Counted from the first letter of the stretch, positions 17,332 to 26,125 are shown. The stretch: DNA of 64,000 nt from Palleronia rufa (GCF_000743715.1 NZ_JQEY01000005.1:31710-95709), one strand, 5' to 3'. Notes: generated by a model from the sequence alone, not told the origin. Made by a program: numbers and translations.

Positions 17332-18308
17332 TAGTCGTAAAGACCGGCGACCCGTGCGCGCAGACGGATCAGGGCCAGCACGGTGTCGATGGTCGGGGTC
17401 GGCGTGTCGGTCAGCCGGCCAAGCTCCTGCACCGATGTCACCAGCGCGTCGATCTCCATGGGCCGTCCGCTGTCCAGATCCTGAAGCATCGACGTGCGGT
17501 GCGCACCTACATCGGCACCGCCCCTGATCCGCCGATCCACGTCGATCGGAAAGGTCACGCCCAGCTTCTCTGCGATCTGCTGCGCCTCTACCATCATGTC
17601 GCGGGCGACCATGCGCGTTCCCTCATCCGTGCAAAGGACGTCGAGCGTCGCATGGGTCAGCGCCGAGATCGGGTTGAACGACAGATTGCCCCAGAGCTTG
17701 AGCCAGATCTCATCGCGCAGCTTGGGCCGTACCGGCGCCTTCAGTCCGGCCGAGGTCAGCGCCTTCGACAGCGCCTGAGCGCGATCGGACCGCGACCCGT
17801 CCGGCTCGCCCAGGGAGAAACGGTTGCCCTCCACGTGCTTGACCACGCCAAGTTCGACCACCTCCGCCGCCGGGTAGACCACGCAGCCCAGCACCCGGTC
17901 GGGTCCGAAGCCGTCCCACTGAGCGTTGCCGGGATCGACACTGGACAGGCGGGTTCCTTCATACGGGCCGCCGATCTTGTGGAAATACCACCACGGAACG
18001 CCGTTCACGCCGGACACGACGGTCGTGCCGTCGCCGATCAGGGGCTGCATCTTCGCCACGACGCCCGGCACGGAATGGGCCTTGAGCGTGACGATCACGT
18101 AATCCTGCGGCCCCAGGTCCCGGGGCGCCTCCGAGACGGCGACGGGCACGGTCGTCCGGTCTCCGTCCTCGATTAGGGTCAGACCGTTCTTCTGCATCGC
18201 CGCCAGGTGCGGACCCCGCGCCACAAGGCTCACATCCGCCCCCGCCTGGGCGAGCTTCGCGCCCATATACCCGCCGATGGCGCCGGCTCCGAACACGCAT
18301 ATCCTCAT
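17331..18308 (-). CDS. 2-dehydropantoate 2-reductase family protein (PanE/ApbA-like)
   Basis: A 325-residue NADPH-dependent oxidoreductase. The N-terminal GAGAIGGYMGAKLAQAGADV is the nucleotide-binding motif, and the C-terminal helical domain has LWGNLSFNPISALTHATLDVL and TSMLQDLDSGRPMEIDALV. The family includes ketopantoate reductase, but many members reduce other 2-oxoacids. The neighbouring acyl-CoA synthetase suggests a catabolic rather than pantothenate role, and I cannot decide. The ATG at 18308 follows a GGGAGGC ribosome site. The TAG stop at 17331-17333 includes the last base of the IS630 copy and the TA target. Confidence 0.85.
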   Translation of the reverse strand: MRICVFGAGAIGGYMGAKLAQAGADVSLVARGPHLAAMQKNGLTLIEDGDRTTVPVAVSEAPRDLGPQDYVIVTLKAHSVPGVVAKMQPLIGDGTTVVSGVNGVPWWYFHKIGGPYEGTRLSSVDPGNAQWDGFGPDRVLGCVVYPAAEVVELGVVKHVEGNRFSLGEPDGSRSDRAQALSKALTSAGLKAPVRPKLRDEIWLKLWGNLSFNPISALTHATLDVLCTDEGTRMVARDMMVEAQQIAEKLGVTFPIDVDRRIRGGADVGAHRTSMLQDLDSGRPMEIDALVTSVQELGRLTDTPTPTIDTVLALIRLRARVAGLYD

Positions 18309-18342
18309 CGTCGTGCCTCCCGTGTGACGCATCGCGCCGCCG

Positions 18343-19875
18343 TCATGCGTCGTCCGCCAGCCCCAGCTTCTTTGCCAGTCCGATCCGCTGCAGCTTGCCG
18401 GTCGCGCCCTTGGGGATCTCTTCCAGGATCAGCACCCTGCGCGGAACCTTGAAATCCGCCAGGCGCTCTGCCGCGAAATCGCGAATGTCGCGCTCCGTCA
18501 CCTCGGCGCCGTCATGCAGGACGATAGCCGCCGCCACCTCCTCCCCCAGCTTGGGATGGGGCACGGCGAAGGTCACCACCTGCGCGATCGCCGGATGGTC
18601 CGACAGCACGCCGTCCACTTCCAGCGGGCTGATCTTTTCGCCGCCGCGGTTGATGATTTCCTTCAGCCGGCCGGTCAGGCACAGATAGCCCTCATCGTCG
18701 AAGGCGCCCTGGTCGCCGGTCCGGAACCAGCGCTTTCCCTCCGCCTGGAAGAAGCTCTTGGCGTTCGCCTCTGGATTGCCCTCGTAGCCGGGGGTGACGT
18801 TCGGACCGGAAATCACCACCTCTCCGGTGCCCTCGACCAGCCGATCCTCTGCCTCATGGGCCGTCCGGACCTCCGGACCCGCGGCCACGCCGACGGCGCC
18901 GGGTTTCTGCGCCCGCGGCGGCAGCGGGTTCGAGCACATCTGATGCGCCGCCTCCGTCATTCCGTAGGCCTCGATCACCGGTACGCCGAAGGTTTCGGTG
19001 AGCTTGGTCATCACCGGTCCCGGCAGCGACGCCGATGACGATCGCATGAACCGCAGCCGCGTCGCGGCGATGGCATCCGCGTTGCGGCCCGCGCGCGACA
19101 GGATCGCCTGATGCATGGTCGGAACGGCGGTGTACCAGGTCGGGTCGGCATCTCCGAGCCAGCCGTAGTACTTGAGCGCATCGAACCCCGGAGCACACCA
19201 GATCGACCCCCCGGCGGCCAGGGACGCCGAGACCGCGGCGATCAGGCCATGGATGTGGAACAGCGGCATGACGTTCAGACAGCGGTCGTCGGGCGTCAGC
19301 GCCAGCGACACGCCGACATTGCGGGCGGAGGCCGCGACATTGCCCTGCCTCAGCGGCACGATCTTGGGCCGGGAGGTGGTGCCGGAGGTGTGCAGGATCA
19401 GCGCCACATCATCCGCGCCGGGGGAACCCTCCGGTGCGGGCGCCGTCTCGCCCTCCGCATGGAGGGTGAAATCGCCGGCCGGCCTGCCATCGTCCGTCCG
19501 AAGCCTGATAACGGTCAGGCCGGCCTTTTCGGCGGCGGCCAGAGCGGGACCGTCGTAGCCCTGCGCGACCACGATGGCCTTGGCGCCGAGGTCCTCCAGG
19601 TAGAAGGCGAATTCCTCTTCCCGATAGGCGGGGTTCAGCGGCGCGGTGGTCGCGGCCTGCGCGATCGTGACGAAGGCGGTCGCCATCTCCGGCCCGTTCG
19701 CAAGGACGATCGCCACCCGGTCCTGCGCTCCGACGCCGACCTGCCGCAGCGCCGTCGCGGTCCGTTCCGCAAGGTCGCGAAGTGCCCCGTAGCGCAACCA
19801 GTCCCGGCCCGGCGCGCCGATGGCAGGCGCGTCCTCGGGATGCGGCGCCAGAAGGCGGGCGATCGTGTCGGCCAT
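18343..19875 (-). CDS. AMP-forming acyl-CoA synthetase (Pcs60/oxalyl-CoA synthetase-like)
   Basis: A 510-residue member of the ANL superfamily. The AMP-binding P-loop-like motif is LILHTSGTTSRPKIVPL, followed by LNVMPLFHIHGL, EAYGMTEAAHQM, WFRTGDQGAFDDEGYLCLTGRLKEIINRGGEKISP and the catalytic Lys in GATGKLQRIGL. The blocks PLNPAYREEEFAFYLEDLGAK and HTSGTTSRPK resemble the Pcs60/AAE3 oxalyl-CoA synthetase group. Substrate is therefore a short-chain acid by analogy, not by proof. It lies 34 bases upstream of the PanE-like gene on the same strand and is likely co-transcribed. Confidence 0.88.
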   Translation of the reverse strand: MADTIARLLAPHPEDAPAIGAPGRDWLRYGALRDLAERTATALRQVGVGAQDRVAIVLANGPEMATAFVTIAQAATTAPLNPAYREEEFAFYLEDLGAKAIVVAQGYDGPALAAAEKAGLTVIRLRTDDGRPAGDFTLHAEGETAPAPEGSPGADDVALILHTSGTTSRPKIVPLRQGNVAASARNVGVSLALTPDDRCLNVMPLFHIHGLIAAVSASLAAGGSIWCAPGFDALKYYGWLGDADPTWYTAVPTMHQAILSRAGRNADAIAATRLRFMRSSSASLPGPVMTKLTETFGVPVIEAYGMTEAAHQMCSNPLPPRAQKPGAVGVAAGPEVRTAHEAEDRLVEGTGEVVISGPNVTPGYEGNPEANAKSFFQAEGKRWFRTGDQGAFDDEGYLCLTGRLKEIINRGGEKISPLEVDGVLSDHPAIAQVVTFAVPHPKLGEEVAAAIVLHDGAEVTERDIRDFAAERLADFKVPRRVLILEEIPKGATGKLQRIGLAKKLGLADDA

Positions 19876-20241
19876 GTGTTTCCTCCCCGGTCAAACGATG
19901 CGTCATCGACGCCTCCTGGAACCATATGTCGGACTGTCCCGGCTTGCCAGCGGCGTTCGGGGGGGCCGCTGTGGTGCCCGGACCCGTTTCGGGTCAACCG
20001 ATGGCGCGCCGAGGTCCGGCTGCCTCAGTTGTGTGCCTTTTGCTTGGGGGCTTGGGGCGGCCAGGCAAGGTCGCGGGCGGCAGTAACGCCGGGACACGGC
20101 CCGCAACGCGCCATGTCTGTGGCACCAAGCACCCCCGCGAAACTTGTCCTTGCAGCCGTCGCATCCGCCTCTCGGCTGGCCGCACCCGGCGTGACGGTCA
20201 CCTCCGGCGTTGTGAGCACCGGAGGCGTTCCGGCGCGGCGG
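19876..20241. other. Intergenic region, 366 bases, no gene seen
   Basis: The stretch lies between the start of the acyl-CoA synthetase and the end of the DsbA-like gene, both on the minus strand. All open frames are short and of biased composition. It should contain the promoter of the synthetase operon and the 3' end of the redox operon, but no distinct element stood out. Confidence 0.4.
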
Positions 20242-20958
20242 TTATTCCGCCCGCGCCTCCTCGACCAGATCCTGAAGACGTTCGAGCGGGACGAGGCCGG
20301 GCACCAGAGCATCGCCGATGACGAAGGACGGCGTTCCGTTGAACCCCAGCGCCGAGGCCAGACGCATCGACGTTTCGATATGCGCGTCGATTTCCGGCGC
20401 TTCCATGTCCGCGCGCAGCCGCTCGACATCCAGCCCGACCTCTTCGGCCGTTTTGATCACCGTGTCCTCCGTGGCGCGGCCCGCCAGATCCATCAGCGCC
20501 CAGTGGAAGGGCGCGTAGAGGTCCTGCTCGCGCGCCGCCAGCGCGGCACGGGCAGCGAAGACCGAACCTTCGCCAAGGATCGGCCATTCGCGATACACGA
20601 CCTTGACCTCATCATCGCCTTCGATCAGCGCCTCCACATCGGGGGCGACGCGCTTGCAGTAGGGGCAGTTGTAATCGAAGAACTCCACCACGACCGCATC
20701 GCCTTCCGGATTGCCCATCACCGGCGCGTTCGGATCGTCCTCAAGAAGCTCGCGTTCGTCCTCCAGGACCCGAGCGATGCTGGACTGCTGTGCCTCGGCC
20801 TCGCGCTGGTCCAGAAGCTGGATCGCTTCCATCAGGATCTCGGGCCGCTCCAGGATAGCGTCGAGCGCCAGTTGCTTGATCTCTTCGTCGCTGCGGTCCT
20901 GTGCAAGGGCCGCGATCGGGGCAAACGCGACGAGCGCGATCGGCATCAAGTGCTTCAT
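20242..20958 (-). CDS. DsbA-family thiol:disulfide oxidoreductase
   Basis: A 238-residue exported protein (signal peptide [17 protein letters not shown]). The thioredoxin-fold domain begins near residue 85 and carries Cys98-Pro-Tyr-Cys101 ([16 protein letters not shown]). The helical insertion and late cis-Pro segment [17 protein letters not shown] are typical of DsbA/BdbD-like proteins. An N-terminal helical region ([26 protein letters not shown]) precedes it, as in ScsC-like and Com1-like proteins. The ATG overlaps the stop of the upstream cytochrome (ATGA). The context suggests disulfide handling for the cytochromes and copper oxidase encoded upstream. Confidence 0.9.
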   Translation of the reverse strand: MKHLMPIALVAFAPIAALAQDRSDEEIKQLALDAILERPEILMEAIQLLDQREAEAQQSSIARVLEDERELLEDDPNAPVMGNPEGDAVVVEFFDYNCPYCKRVAPDVEALIEGDDEVKVVYREWPILGEGSVFAARAALAAREQDLYAPFHWALMDLAGRATEDTVIKTAEEVGLDVERLRADMEAPEIDAHIETSMRLASALGFNGTPSFVIGDALVPGLVPLERLQDLVEEARAE

Positions 20959-21431
20959 GAGGGATTTCCCATTGTTTCGGTCCGGGTTCTTTCGGCTTGC
21001 GCATCGCGGGCGCGCTCGGACCATGTTGATTTGATGAAAGCGATGATATCGTAAATTTCCTGATCCGTCAGCGTGTCGCCGAACCCCGGCATCCCGCTGT
21101 CGAAATCGCCGATTCCGGCATCGGCCATCGCCGCCGCGCCACCGTTTTTCGTATAGGCGAAAAGCAGCCCGTCGCCATGATGCCACGTATGACCGGTTTC
21201 GTCATGCGGCGGTGCCGGCAGACGTCCGTCGGGACCGGGGCTGCGCCAATCCGCCTGACCTTCCAGGTTGGCGCCGTGGCAACTGGCGCAGTTCTCCGCG
21301 TAGAGGCTGGCGCCGGCGGCGATATCGACGGGTCCGGCAGGGCCGGCGGTTTCGCCCCCGTCAGGGGTCAGCACCACCAGAGCGACCAGGGCCGCTAGGC
21401 CGGACGCCGCTATGGCAAGATACCGGATCAT
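20955..21431 (-). CDS. Membrane-anchored or exported mono-haem cytochrome c
   Basis: A 158-residue protein with an N-terminal hydrophobic helix ([17 protein letters not shown]) and a CASCH haem site in [17 protein letters not shown]. The likely Met ligand is in [23 protein letters not shown] loop with [20 protein letters not shown] lies between, a pattern seen in cytochromes of copper/multicopper-oxidase clusters. It begins with ATG at 21431 overlapping the stop of the multicopper oxidase gene and ends overlapping the DsbA-like start. The three genes form a coupled unit. Confidence 0.88.
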   Translation of the reverse strand: MIRYLAIAASGLAALVALVVLTPDGGETAGPAGPVDIAAGASLYAENCASCHGANLEGQADWRSPGPDGRLPAPPHDETGHTWHHGDGLLFAYTKNGGAAAMADAGIGDFDSGMPGFGDTLTDQEIYDIIAFIKSTWSERARDAQAERTRTETMGNPS

Positions 21432-22813
21432 CCGACCCGCACCCATTGCATCATGCCCGACGCCGCATGGCCCAGCATGTGACAGTGAAACAGCCAGTCG
21501 CCCGGATTGTCGGCGACGAACGCGATTTCGCGCCGTTCTCGCGCGCCGACAAGGAGCGTGTCGCGCATCGGACCCATGGCGCCATCTTGCAGGACCTCAC
21601 GGAAATGCATGCCGTGCAGATGCATGGCATGGGCGAACACCGTGTCGTTCGCGATAGGGATGCGGACCGTTTCGCCCATGTCCGCCGCGACCAGAGGGGC
21701 GTCGTGCAATCCGGCCTGCCCGGCCATGGTCCAGTATTGACCACGGTCGATCATGTCGCCGAACCCCATCTCGCGGCCCTCGAAGCTGGCGCGGGACACC
21801 CGTCCCATCGCCCCGCCTTCGATCCGCATCGGAACGCTGCGCGCCGAGGCCAGGGCGCCGATGGTGTGGCTTGGGTTGGGCGGCAACGGCGAGGGGGCCT
21901 TGCGGCGAACCAGTGAGGCCTGCCCCGACACAGGAAACGACGCCTGCACCGCACGTCCGTCTTGGGTCAGTCGCACGAGACCGGCTATCGCCCCGTCCTC
22001 GGCGACGACATCCACCAGCAGATCGATGCGTTGTGCTGGACCGATCACCAACTCGGACGAGACTTTCTCGGGCTGGTCGAGCGGCATTCCGTCATAGGCG
22101 ACAATCCAGCCGTCCAGACCGTCGAGCGCCACGGGAAAGATGCGCGCGTTGGCGGAATTGATCAGCCGCAGGCGCAGGCGCTGGTACTTCTGGACCTCCC
22201 GGCTGAAATCGTACCGGGCATTCGTGGTCACGAAATTGCCGATGCGCCCGCCATGGGACATCTGCATCGGCAGGGCGAAATCGGGGTCTATCTCTGCCTG
22301 GTCGGTCAGCAGCCAGTCATCGAGAACCAGCGTCACATCGGCGTCGATATCCGGTGCGCCCTCGGCCTCGTCGACGATCAGCGGCCCGTGCAGACCACGC
22401 CCCACCTGTTCGGGAGAGGCCCAGTGGGCGTGGTACCAGTAGCTGCCGGCATCGGGCAGAGCGAACTCATACTCGAACTCCGCACCGGGTTCGACAGCGT
22501 CCTGGGTCAGGTCCGGGACGCCATCCATCGCGTTCGGCACGCGGATCCCGTGCCAATGGATCGTGGTCGGCTGATCCAGCCCGTTCACCAGCCGACGCCG
22601 AAGCGTGTCCCCCTGACGATATCGCAGCTCCGGACCCGGCAGGGCACCGTCGTAGCCCCAGATCTCTGTGGCCGGATAGCCGTCGGGCGCAAGCTGGTGC
22701 CGCGCGGCGCGCGGCGCGATCACCGACGGGCCGCTTGCGGCGGCCCGTGCGAATGGCGGCAGGCCGACGATCGCGGCGCCGCCTGCAAGGAAGGATCGTC
22801 GCGTCGGTGTCAT
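21428..22813 (-). CDS. Tat-exported multicopper oxidase (laccase-like)
   Basis: A 461-residue three-cupredoxin oxidase. The N-terminus has a twin-arginine signal ([11 protein letters not shown]), which implies export after folding and copper loading. All four copper-binding blocks are present: [23 protein letters not shown] and the C-terminal [13 protein letters not shown] with Cys between His residues and an axial Met. The enzyme should reduce O2 to water while oxidising metals or organic substrates. No long Met-rich insertion like that of CueO is seen. It is coupled by ATGA overlaps to the dihaem cytochrome upstream and the mono-haem cytochrome downstream. Confidence 0.93.
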   Translation of the reverse strand: MTPTRRSFLAGGAAIVGLPPFARAAASGPSVIAPRAARHQLAPDGYPATEIWGYDGALPGPELRYRQGDTLRRRLVNGLDQPTTIHWHGIRVPNAMDGVPDLTQDAVEPGAEFEYEFALPDAGSYWYHAHWASPEQVGRGLHGPLIVDEAEGAPDIDADVTLVLDDWLLTDQAEIDPDFALPMQMSHGGRIGNFVTTNARYDFSREVQKYQRLRLRLINSANARIFPVALDGLDGWIVAYDGMPLDQPEKVSSELVIGPAQRIDLLVDVVAEDGAIAGLVRLTQDGRAVQASFPVSGQASLVRRKAPSPLPPNPSHTIGALASARSVPMRIEGGAMGRVSRASFEGREMGFGDMIDRGQYWTMAGQAGLHDAPLVAADMGETVRIPIANDTVFAHAMHLHGMHFREVLQDGAMGPMRDTLLVGARERREIAFVADNPGDWLFHCHMLGHAASGMMQWVRVG

Positions 22814-23706
22814 TGCGTTTCGTCCTCGTTCAACAAGTAGATCGCCATGGCCTCGCGATCCGCGTCCGACATGAAGGACGTGCCGTAGGTGACGACTTCG
22901 CCCATGGACCCGCCGAAGGCGTCGCCGTCCGGCATGATGCCGGTTTTCAGCGCGTAGGCCAGATCGGAAACGCTCCAGCCGCCCTCGCGCAGGGCTTCTG
23001 GCGTGATCGCGGGCGACCTTCCGCCCCCGGGCAGGCCGTCGAAGCCGCGGAACTTCTCCTCCAGCTTCCGTCCACCGGCGAAATTGCGCCCCGTATGGCA
23101 CGCCGCGCAATGGGTCACGCCCTCGACCAACTGGCGCCCGCGGTTCCATTCATCGGACTTTCCCTCGACGGGCCGGGTGGACGGGGGAAACATGTAGGCG
23201 GCACGCCAGAGTTTCAGCCCCCAGCGCTGGTCGTAGGGAAAGGAGACGTCGTTCGCCGGCGCCGGTTCGTCCACCGCGGGCACTGTCTGGAATGCCGCCC
23301 AGAGATCGGCGATATCCTGGTCCGAGAGGTTGGCGTAAAAGGGGTAGGGGAAGGCTGGGTAATACGGGTCGCCTTCGGGCGAGACGCCCTGCCGCAGGGC
23401 CGCGGCGAATTGCTCGGCCGTCCAGTTGCCGATGCCCGCGCCCTTCGACGTCGTCAGGTTCGGCGGATAGAACGTGCCGAACGCCGTCACGAGGGGTGCG
23501 CCGCCGGCCAGCGGCTTGCCCCCGCCGTCCCAGTTGGTGTGGCAGGCGATGCACCCGCCGGCCCGCGCAAGATAGGCGCCGCGCTGCGCGTCGCCCGTCA
23601 TTTCTATCGCATCGACCGGGTTCTTGATGGGCCAGGCGACCACCACGCCCACGCCTGCGATGCCCGCAGCGGCAAGCGCCACTGCGGAAAGTATCAGTTT
23701 TCTCAT
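22810..23706 (-). CDS. Dihaem c-type cytochrome
   Basis: A 298-residue protein with an N-terminal membrane/signal helix (LILSAVALAAAGIAGVGVVVA) and two CxxCH sites: CIACH in GGCIACHTNWDGGGKPLAGG and CAACH in VTHCAACHTGRNFAGG. The architecture and the TFYPPNLTTSKGAGIGNWTAEQFAAAL block resemble the cytochrome subunits of membrane alcohol/gluconate dehydrogenases, which normally carry three haems. Here only two are present. It could pass electrons from periplasmic donors to the oxidase encoded next. Its stop overlaps the multicopper oxidase start. Confidence 0.88.
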   Translation of the reverse strand: MRKLILSAVALAAAGIAGVGVVVAWPIKNPVDAIEMTGDAQRGAYLARAGGCIACHTNWDGGGKPLAGGAPLVTAFGTFYPPNLTTSKGAGIGNWTAEQFAAALRQGVSPEGDPYYPAFPYPFYANLSDQDIADLWAAFQTVPAVDEPAPANDVSFPYDQRWGLKLWRAAYMFPPSTRPVEGKSDEWNRGRQLVEGVTHCAACHTGRNFAGGRKLEEKFRGFDGLPGGGRSPAITPEALREGGWSVSDLAYALKTGIMPDGDAFGGSMGEVVTYGTSFMSDADREAMAIYLLNEDETQ

Positions 23707-23710
23707 CGGC

Positions 23711-24292
23711 TCAGTCCCTCTCGGCGCGGAACCGGGTGTGGCAGGACGAGCAGCTCTGGCTGATTTCCGCGAACACGTCGTCGGCGGGCATCTGGGCCAG
23801 TTCCTCCATCGAAACTTCGGATGAAGTGCCGCCCATCATGGCTGAGGTATCGCCACCCATCATGGCTGAGGCATCGCCACCCATCATCGCGCCGGTATCG
23901 GCCTGCGCTTCGTCGGCGGACAGTCCGTTGTCGGCCGCCTGCGCCAAGCCCTGCGACAGGGTTTCGAGCCGCACGGCGAGGCGCTCGAACTCTTCCCAGT
24001 CCTCCCAGATGGCGGGTTTCGCATAGGATTTTTCGTTCGCGTTATCCCTGGGGAAAAGCTCGGTCATTGCCGTGCCTGAATGTTCCTCGAACGTTTGCGC
24101 GGCGGCGCGGACCGTGTCGGCGTCATAGTCCGCTTCGCCCCGCATGATCGGCGTCACTTTCTTGACCGCTTCGCTCATCGCGCTCATCGCCTGCATCCGT
24201 TCCAGCACGATGCCGGTGGCGCCGCTGTGGGCCAGAGCGCCCATGGCTACGCTGCTCGCGGCCGCGGCCGCCAGAATTGTCTTCAGTTTCAT
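23711..24292 (-). CDS. Cytochrome c'-like protein with Met-rich repeat insert
   Basis: A 193-residue exported protein (signal peptide ending GALAHS). It has the class II cytochrome c layout: an N-terminal helix (VLERMQAMSAMSEAVKKVTPIM) and a single C-terminal CSSCH followed by RFR. The middle carries an insertion absent from ordinary cytochrome c': three repeats of the type AMMGGD(A/T)S around residues 131-155. The repeat is Met-rich and close to a copper-oxidase gene, so soft-metal binding is possible but unproved. It is four bases upstream of the dihaem cytochrome. Confidence 0.85.
   Translation of the reverse strand: MKLKTILAAAAASSVAMGALAHSGATGIVLERMQAMSAMSEAVKKVTPIMRGEADYDADTVRAAAQTFEEHSGTAMTELFPRDNANEKSYAKPAIWEDWEEFERLAVRLETLSQGLAQAADNGLSADEAQADTGAMMGGDASAMMGGDTSAMMGGTSSEVSMEELAQMPADDVFAEISQSCSSCHTRFRAERD
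23832..23903. repeat. Tandem 24-bp repeat inside the cytochrome c'-like gene
   Basis: Units begin CCCATCATGGCTGAG on the plus strand at 23832 and 23856, with a third diverged unit at 23880. Each encodes eight residues on the minus strand (AMMGGDTS-like). The exact 24-base period keeps the reading frame. Confidence 0.8.
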
Positions 24293-24331
24293 CTTCTTCA
24301 GATCCTCAATCCATGAAAGTCCGGTGTTCGC

Positions 24332-24661
24332 TCAGCCGAACCCGTCTCGCGGCACTGGAGGATCGAGGATGAAAGTGCGGTCCGTCAGCCGCGCGACCAG
24401 GACCTCACGCCGTTGCGCACGCGTGTCAGGAGCGGCAAGCGGGTCGAAACGGTGCAGGTCGTTCGCGACTACCAGACAATCGGGACCGGGGTGGCATTCC
24501 TCGCCGGAGGCCGCGCTGACATGATCGGACGGCGACGGCCCGTCTGCGTCCGCCGCACCGGCATCCGTATGGGTGCCGTCAGCATGGGCGGGCGGAGCCA
24601 GCACCGACAGCGAAAGGAACGCCCAGATCAGGCAGACCAGAATGAAACCGAAGCGCTTCAC
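24332..24661 (-). CDS. Small exported protein of unknown function
   Basis: A 109-residue protein with GTG start at 24661 overlapping the upstream stop (TAGTG). It has a signal peptide (FGFILVCLIWAFLSLSVLAPPAHA), then an Asp/Ala/His-rich part with DGTHTDAGAADADG and one EECHPGPDC cysteine pair. It ends ARLTDRTFILDPPVPRDGFG. No family recognised. The His- and Cys-containing segment and its place in the copper/cytochrome operon suggest a periplasmic metal-related accessory, which is inference only. Confidence 0.6.
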   Translation of the reverse strand: MKRFGFILVCLIWAFLSLSVLAPPAHADGTHTDAGAADADGPSPSDHVSAASGEECHPGPDCLVVANDLHRFDPLAAPDTRAQRREVLVARLTDRTFILDPPVPRDGFG

Positions 24662-25116
24662 TATTGAATGCCGTTCTCTCTCTGGAGCGCCCTGACGTAG
24701 GCCACGATGGTTCCCACGTCGGATCCGGTGAGCCCTTCGATCGCGGGCATGTTGCCGAACGTCCAGTGATGCGACTGGACCCCGTTGGCGACGGCGCGCT
24801 GGAACGCTTCCTCGCCGTGGTGTCCGGGTTCGTAGATCTTGTGGACCAGCGGCGGCGCGACGCCATTCTGCCCTGCCGCATTCGTCCCGTGGCAGTCGGC
24901 GCAGATCGCGTTGAACGCACGCTCCCCCATCTTTTCCTTCTCGGTCAGTTCGGCCGGAACGGAGACCGCGACGATCGCATCGCCTGCGGCGATCTCGCTG
25001 GTGTCGGGCGGTGTCATCGAATGCCCCGCGGTCCGTGACGGCGCACTCGCCCACCAGAGCAGGGCGCCGACACCGGCGATGAGAGCGACTGCAAAGGTGA
25101 TGAGCTTGGTCGGCAT
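24661..25116 (-). CDS. Exported mono-haem cytochrome c
   Basis: A 151-residue protein with an N-terminal helix (LITFAVALIAGVGALLWWAS) and one CADCH haem site in AFNAICADCHGTNAAGQNGVAPPLVHKIYEPGHHGEE. The Met ligand candidate is in WTFGNMPAIEGLTGSDVG. A His-rich loop (PGHHGEE, QSHHWTF) surrounds the haem, much like the neighbouring cytochrome at 20955. I chose the ATG at 25116, preceded by GGGGAC; in-frame ATG at 25128 is possible. It is the first gene of the minus-strand redox operon. Confidence 0.85.
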   Translation of the reverse strand: MPTKLITFAVALIAGVGALLWWASAPSRTAGHSMTPPDTSEIAAGDAIVAVSVPAELTEKEKMGERAFNAICADCHGTNAAGQNGVAPPLVHKIYEPGHHGEEAFQRAVANGVQSHHWTFGNMPAIEGLTGSDVGTIVAYVRALQRENGIQ

Positions 25117-25598
25117 TGTTGTCCCCATATCGCAAAGCCTGGCGTCGTTCGGCCCCACGGCACCTTTTCCAACGTGCAACCGGTCAGATTAGAAAGATGT
25201 ATACGCCCAGCGGATTTCCGGGCATTCCCTCATCGACCGCGTCGCGCGCCCCGGCAGGGCATCGACCTTGCCGACCGTCCTGAAGCGTTGCCTGCCATGA
25301 GTGCGAAATGCGGAAGCATGACGGCGGGTCTGCCACCCGCTGCCGTCCCGTGCAAAACCACTCGACGAGGCCACCAGACGGCCTGCCGCCATCCCAGCCG
25401 CAGCGGAGCACCGGACCCGTGCCTGCATCCTGCTCATTTTTCCGCTCCTCAAGAATTTTTCCCAGCCTGTCCCTCGTTCCACCGCTGGAATGTCAAACGT
25501 ATCATTGTCACGAGACAGTGATCGCAGCGGCTTGAAAACGCTTGACCTTACCGTGCTGGAAATCACCAGTCACGCCATAGCAGGCCGGGAGCATACAG
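25117..25598. promoter_or_regulatory. Divergent promoter region with MerR-type promoter candidate
   Basis: This 482-base region separates the minus-strand redox operon from the plus-strand gene at 25599. At 25541-25560 it contains CTTGACCTTACCGTGCTGGA. That combines a TTGACC -35 element with an imperfect dyad (CCTT...CTGGAA) of the sort recognised by CueR-like MerR regulators, which act on promoters with long spacers. It points toward the plus-strand gene. I see no good -10, so this is only a candidate. No gene is recognisable in the rest. Confidence 0.35.
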
Positions 25599-25913
25599 AT
25601 GAAGAACGAGTCGGAAAAAGCCGCGATCCAAGGCACCGTGATGAAATGGGGAATGATGGCATGCTGCGCCATAATGCTGCTCCCGGTCGGATCGTTCCTG
25701 CTGGCGGGCGGGACGATTGCCGGTCTCTGGACCAACGCCGGGCTCTTCGCCCCGATCGCAATTTGCGTCGGTGCCCATCTCGTCATGCATCGCATGATGG
25801 GCAAGTCGTGCCACGGCGATCGGGTGAAGGCGCAGGACCCTGTCGAACAGCCGAATATCGGCGCGGGGAAGCGGCCACAGCCGGCCGCCATGGATATTGC
25901 AAGGAGCGCGTGA
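25599..25913 (+). CDS. Small membrane protein, DUF2933-like, probably metal-associated
   Basis: A 104-residue protein with two predicted transmembrane helices (~15-39, MMACCAIMLLPVGSFLLAGG, and ~45-62, LFAPIAICVGAHLVM). They are followed by a metal-ligand-like HRMMGKSCHGD segment. The Cys-Cys in the first helix and the His/Met/Cys cluster resemble small membrane proteins found with copper or heavy-metal resistance genes. GGGAGC precedes the ATG. The upstream MerR-type promoter candidate fits metal induction. The function is not established. Confidence 0.7.
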   Translation: MKNESEKAAIQGTVMKWGMMACCAIMLLPVGSFLLAGGTIAGLWTNAGLFAPIAICVGAHLVMHRMMGKSCHGDRVKAQDPVEQPNIGAGKRPQPAAMDIARSA

Positions 25914-26125
25914 TCTTGCGACTTGCAGCCTTGGCGCCGCTTCTGCTTGGCGCTTGCAGCGGAGCACTGGCCCAATGTCCGGAAAAATCGCGCGTTCTGA
26001 CCGCCGATTTGCCAGGCGGATGCCGGGTCGTCTCCGACGGAGCCTCTTCGCTTGATATGATCAGCTGCGAGGACGGACGAACCGGCTTCGCGACCTCTGT
26101 CCCCGTGGTGGGAGAGACGCCGTGA
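25910..26125 (+). CDS. Small putative lipoprotein
   Basis: A 71-residue protein starting at GTG 25910 (or TTG 25916), overlapping the previous stop (GTGA), with AAGGAG just upstream. The N-terminus ends in a lipobox (LLLGAC), and a second AQC follows. The mature part has three more cysteines (KSRVLTADLPGGCRVV, SCEDG). Coupling to the preceding membrane-protein gene supports reality; no family recognised. Confidence 0.5.
   Translation: MILRLAALAPLLLGACSGALAQCPEKSRVLTADLPGGCRVVSDGASSLDMISCEDGRTGFATSVPVVGETP

Noticed and set aside
19111-21054. A 647-codon plus-strand frame opposite the synthetase and DsbA-like genes
   Set aside because: It crosses two real genes and an intergenic region and shows no domain.
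23832-23903. Tandem 24-bp units considered as a CRISPR-like array
   Set aside because: Units are contiguous without spacers, in frame inside a cytochrome gene, and only three in number.
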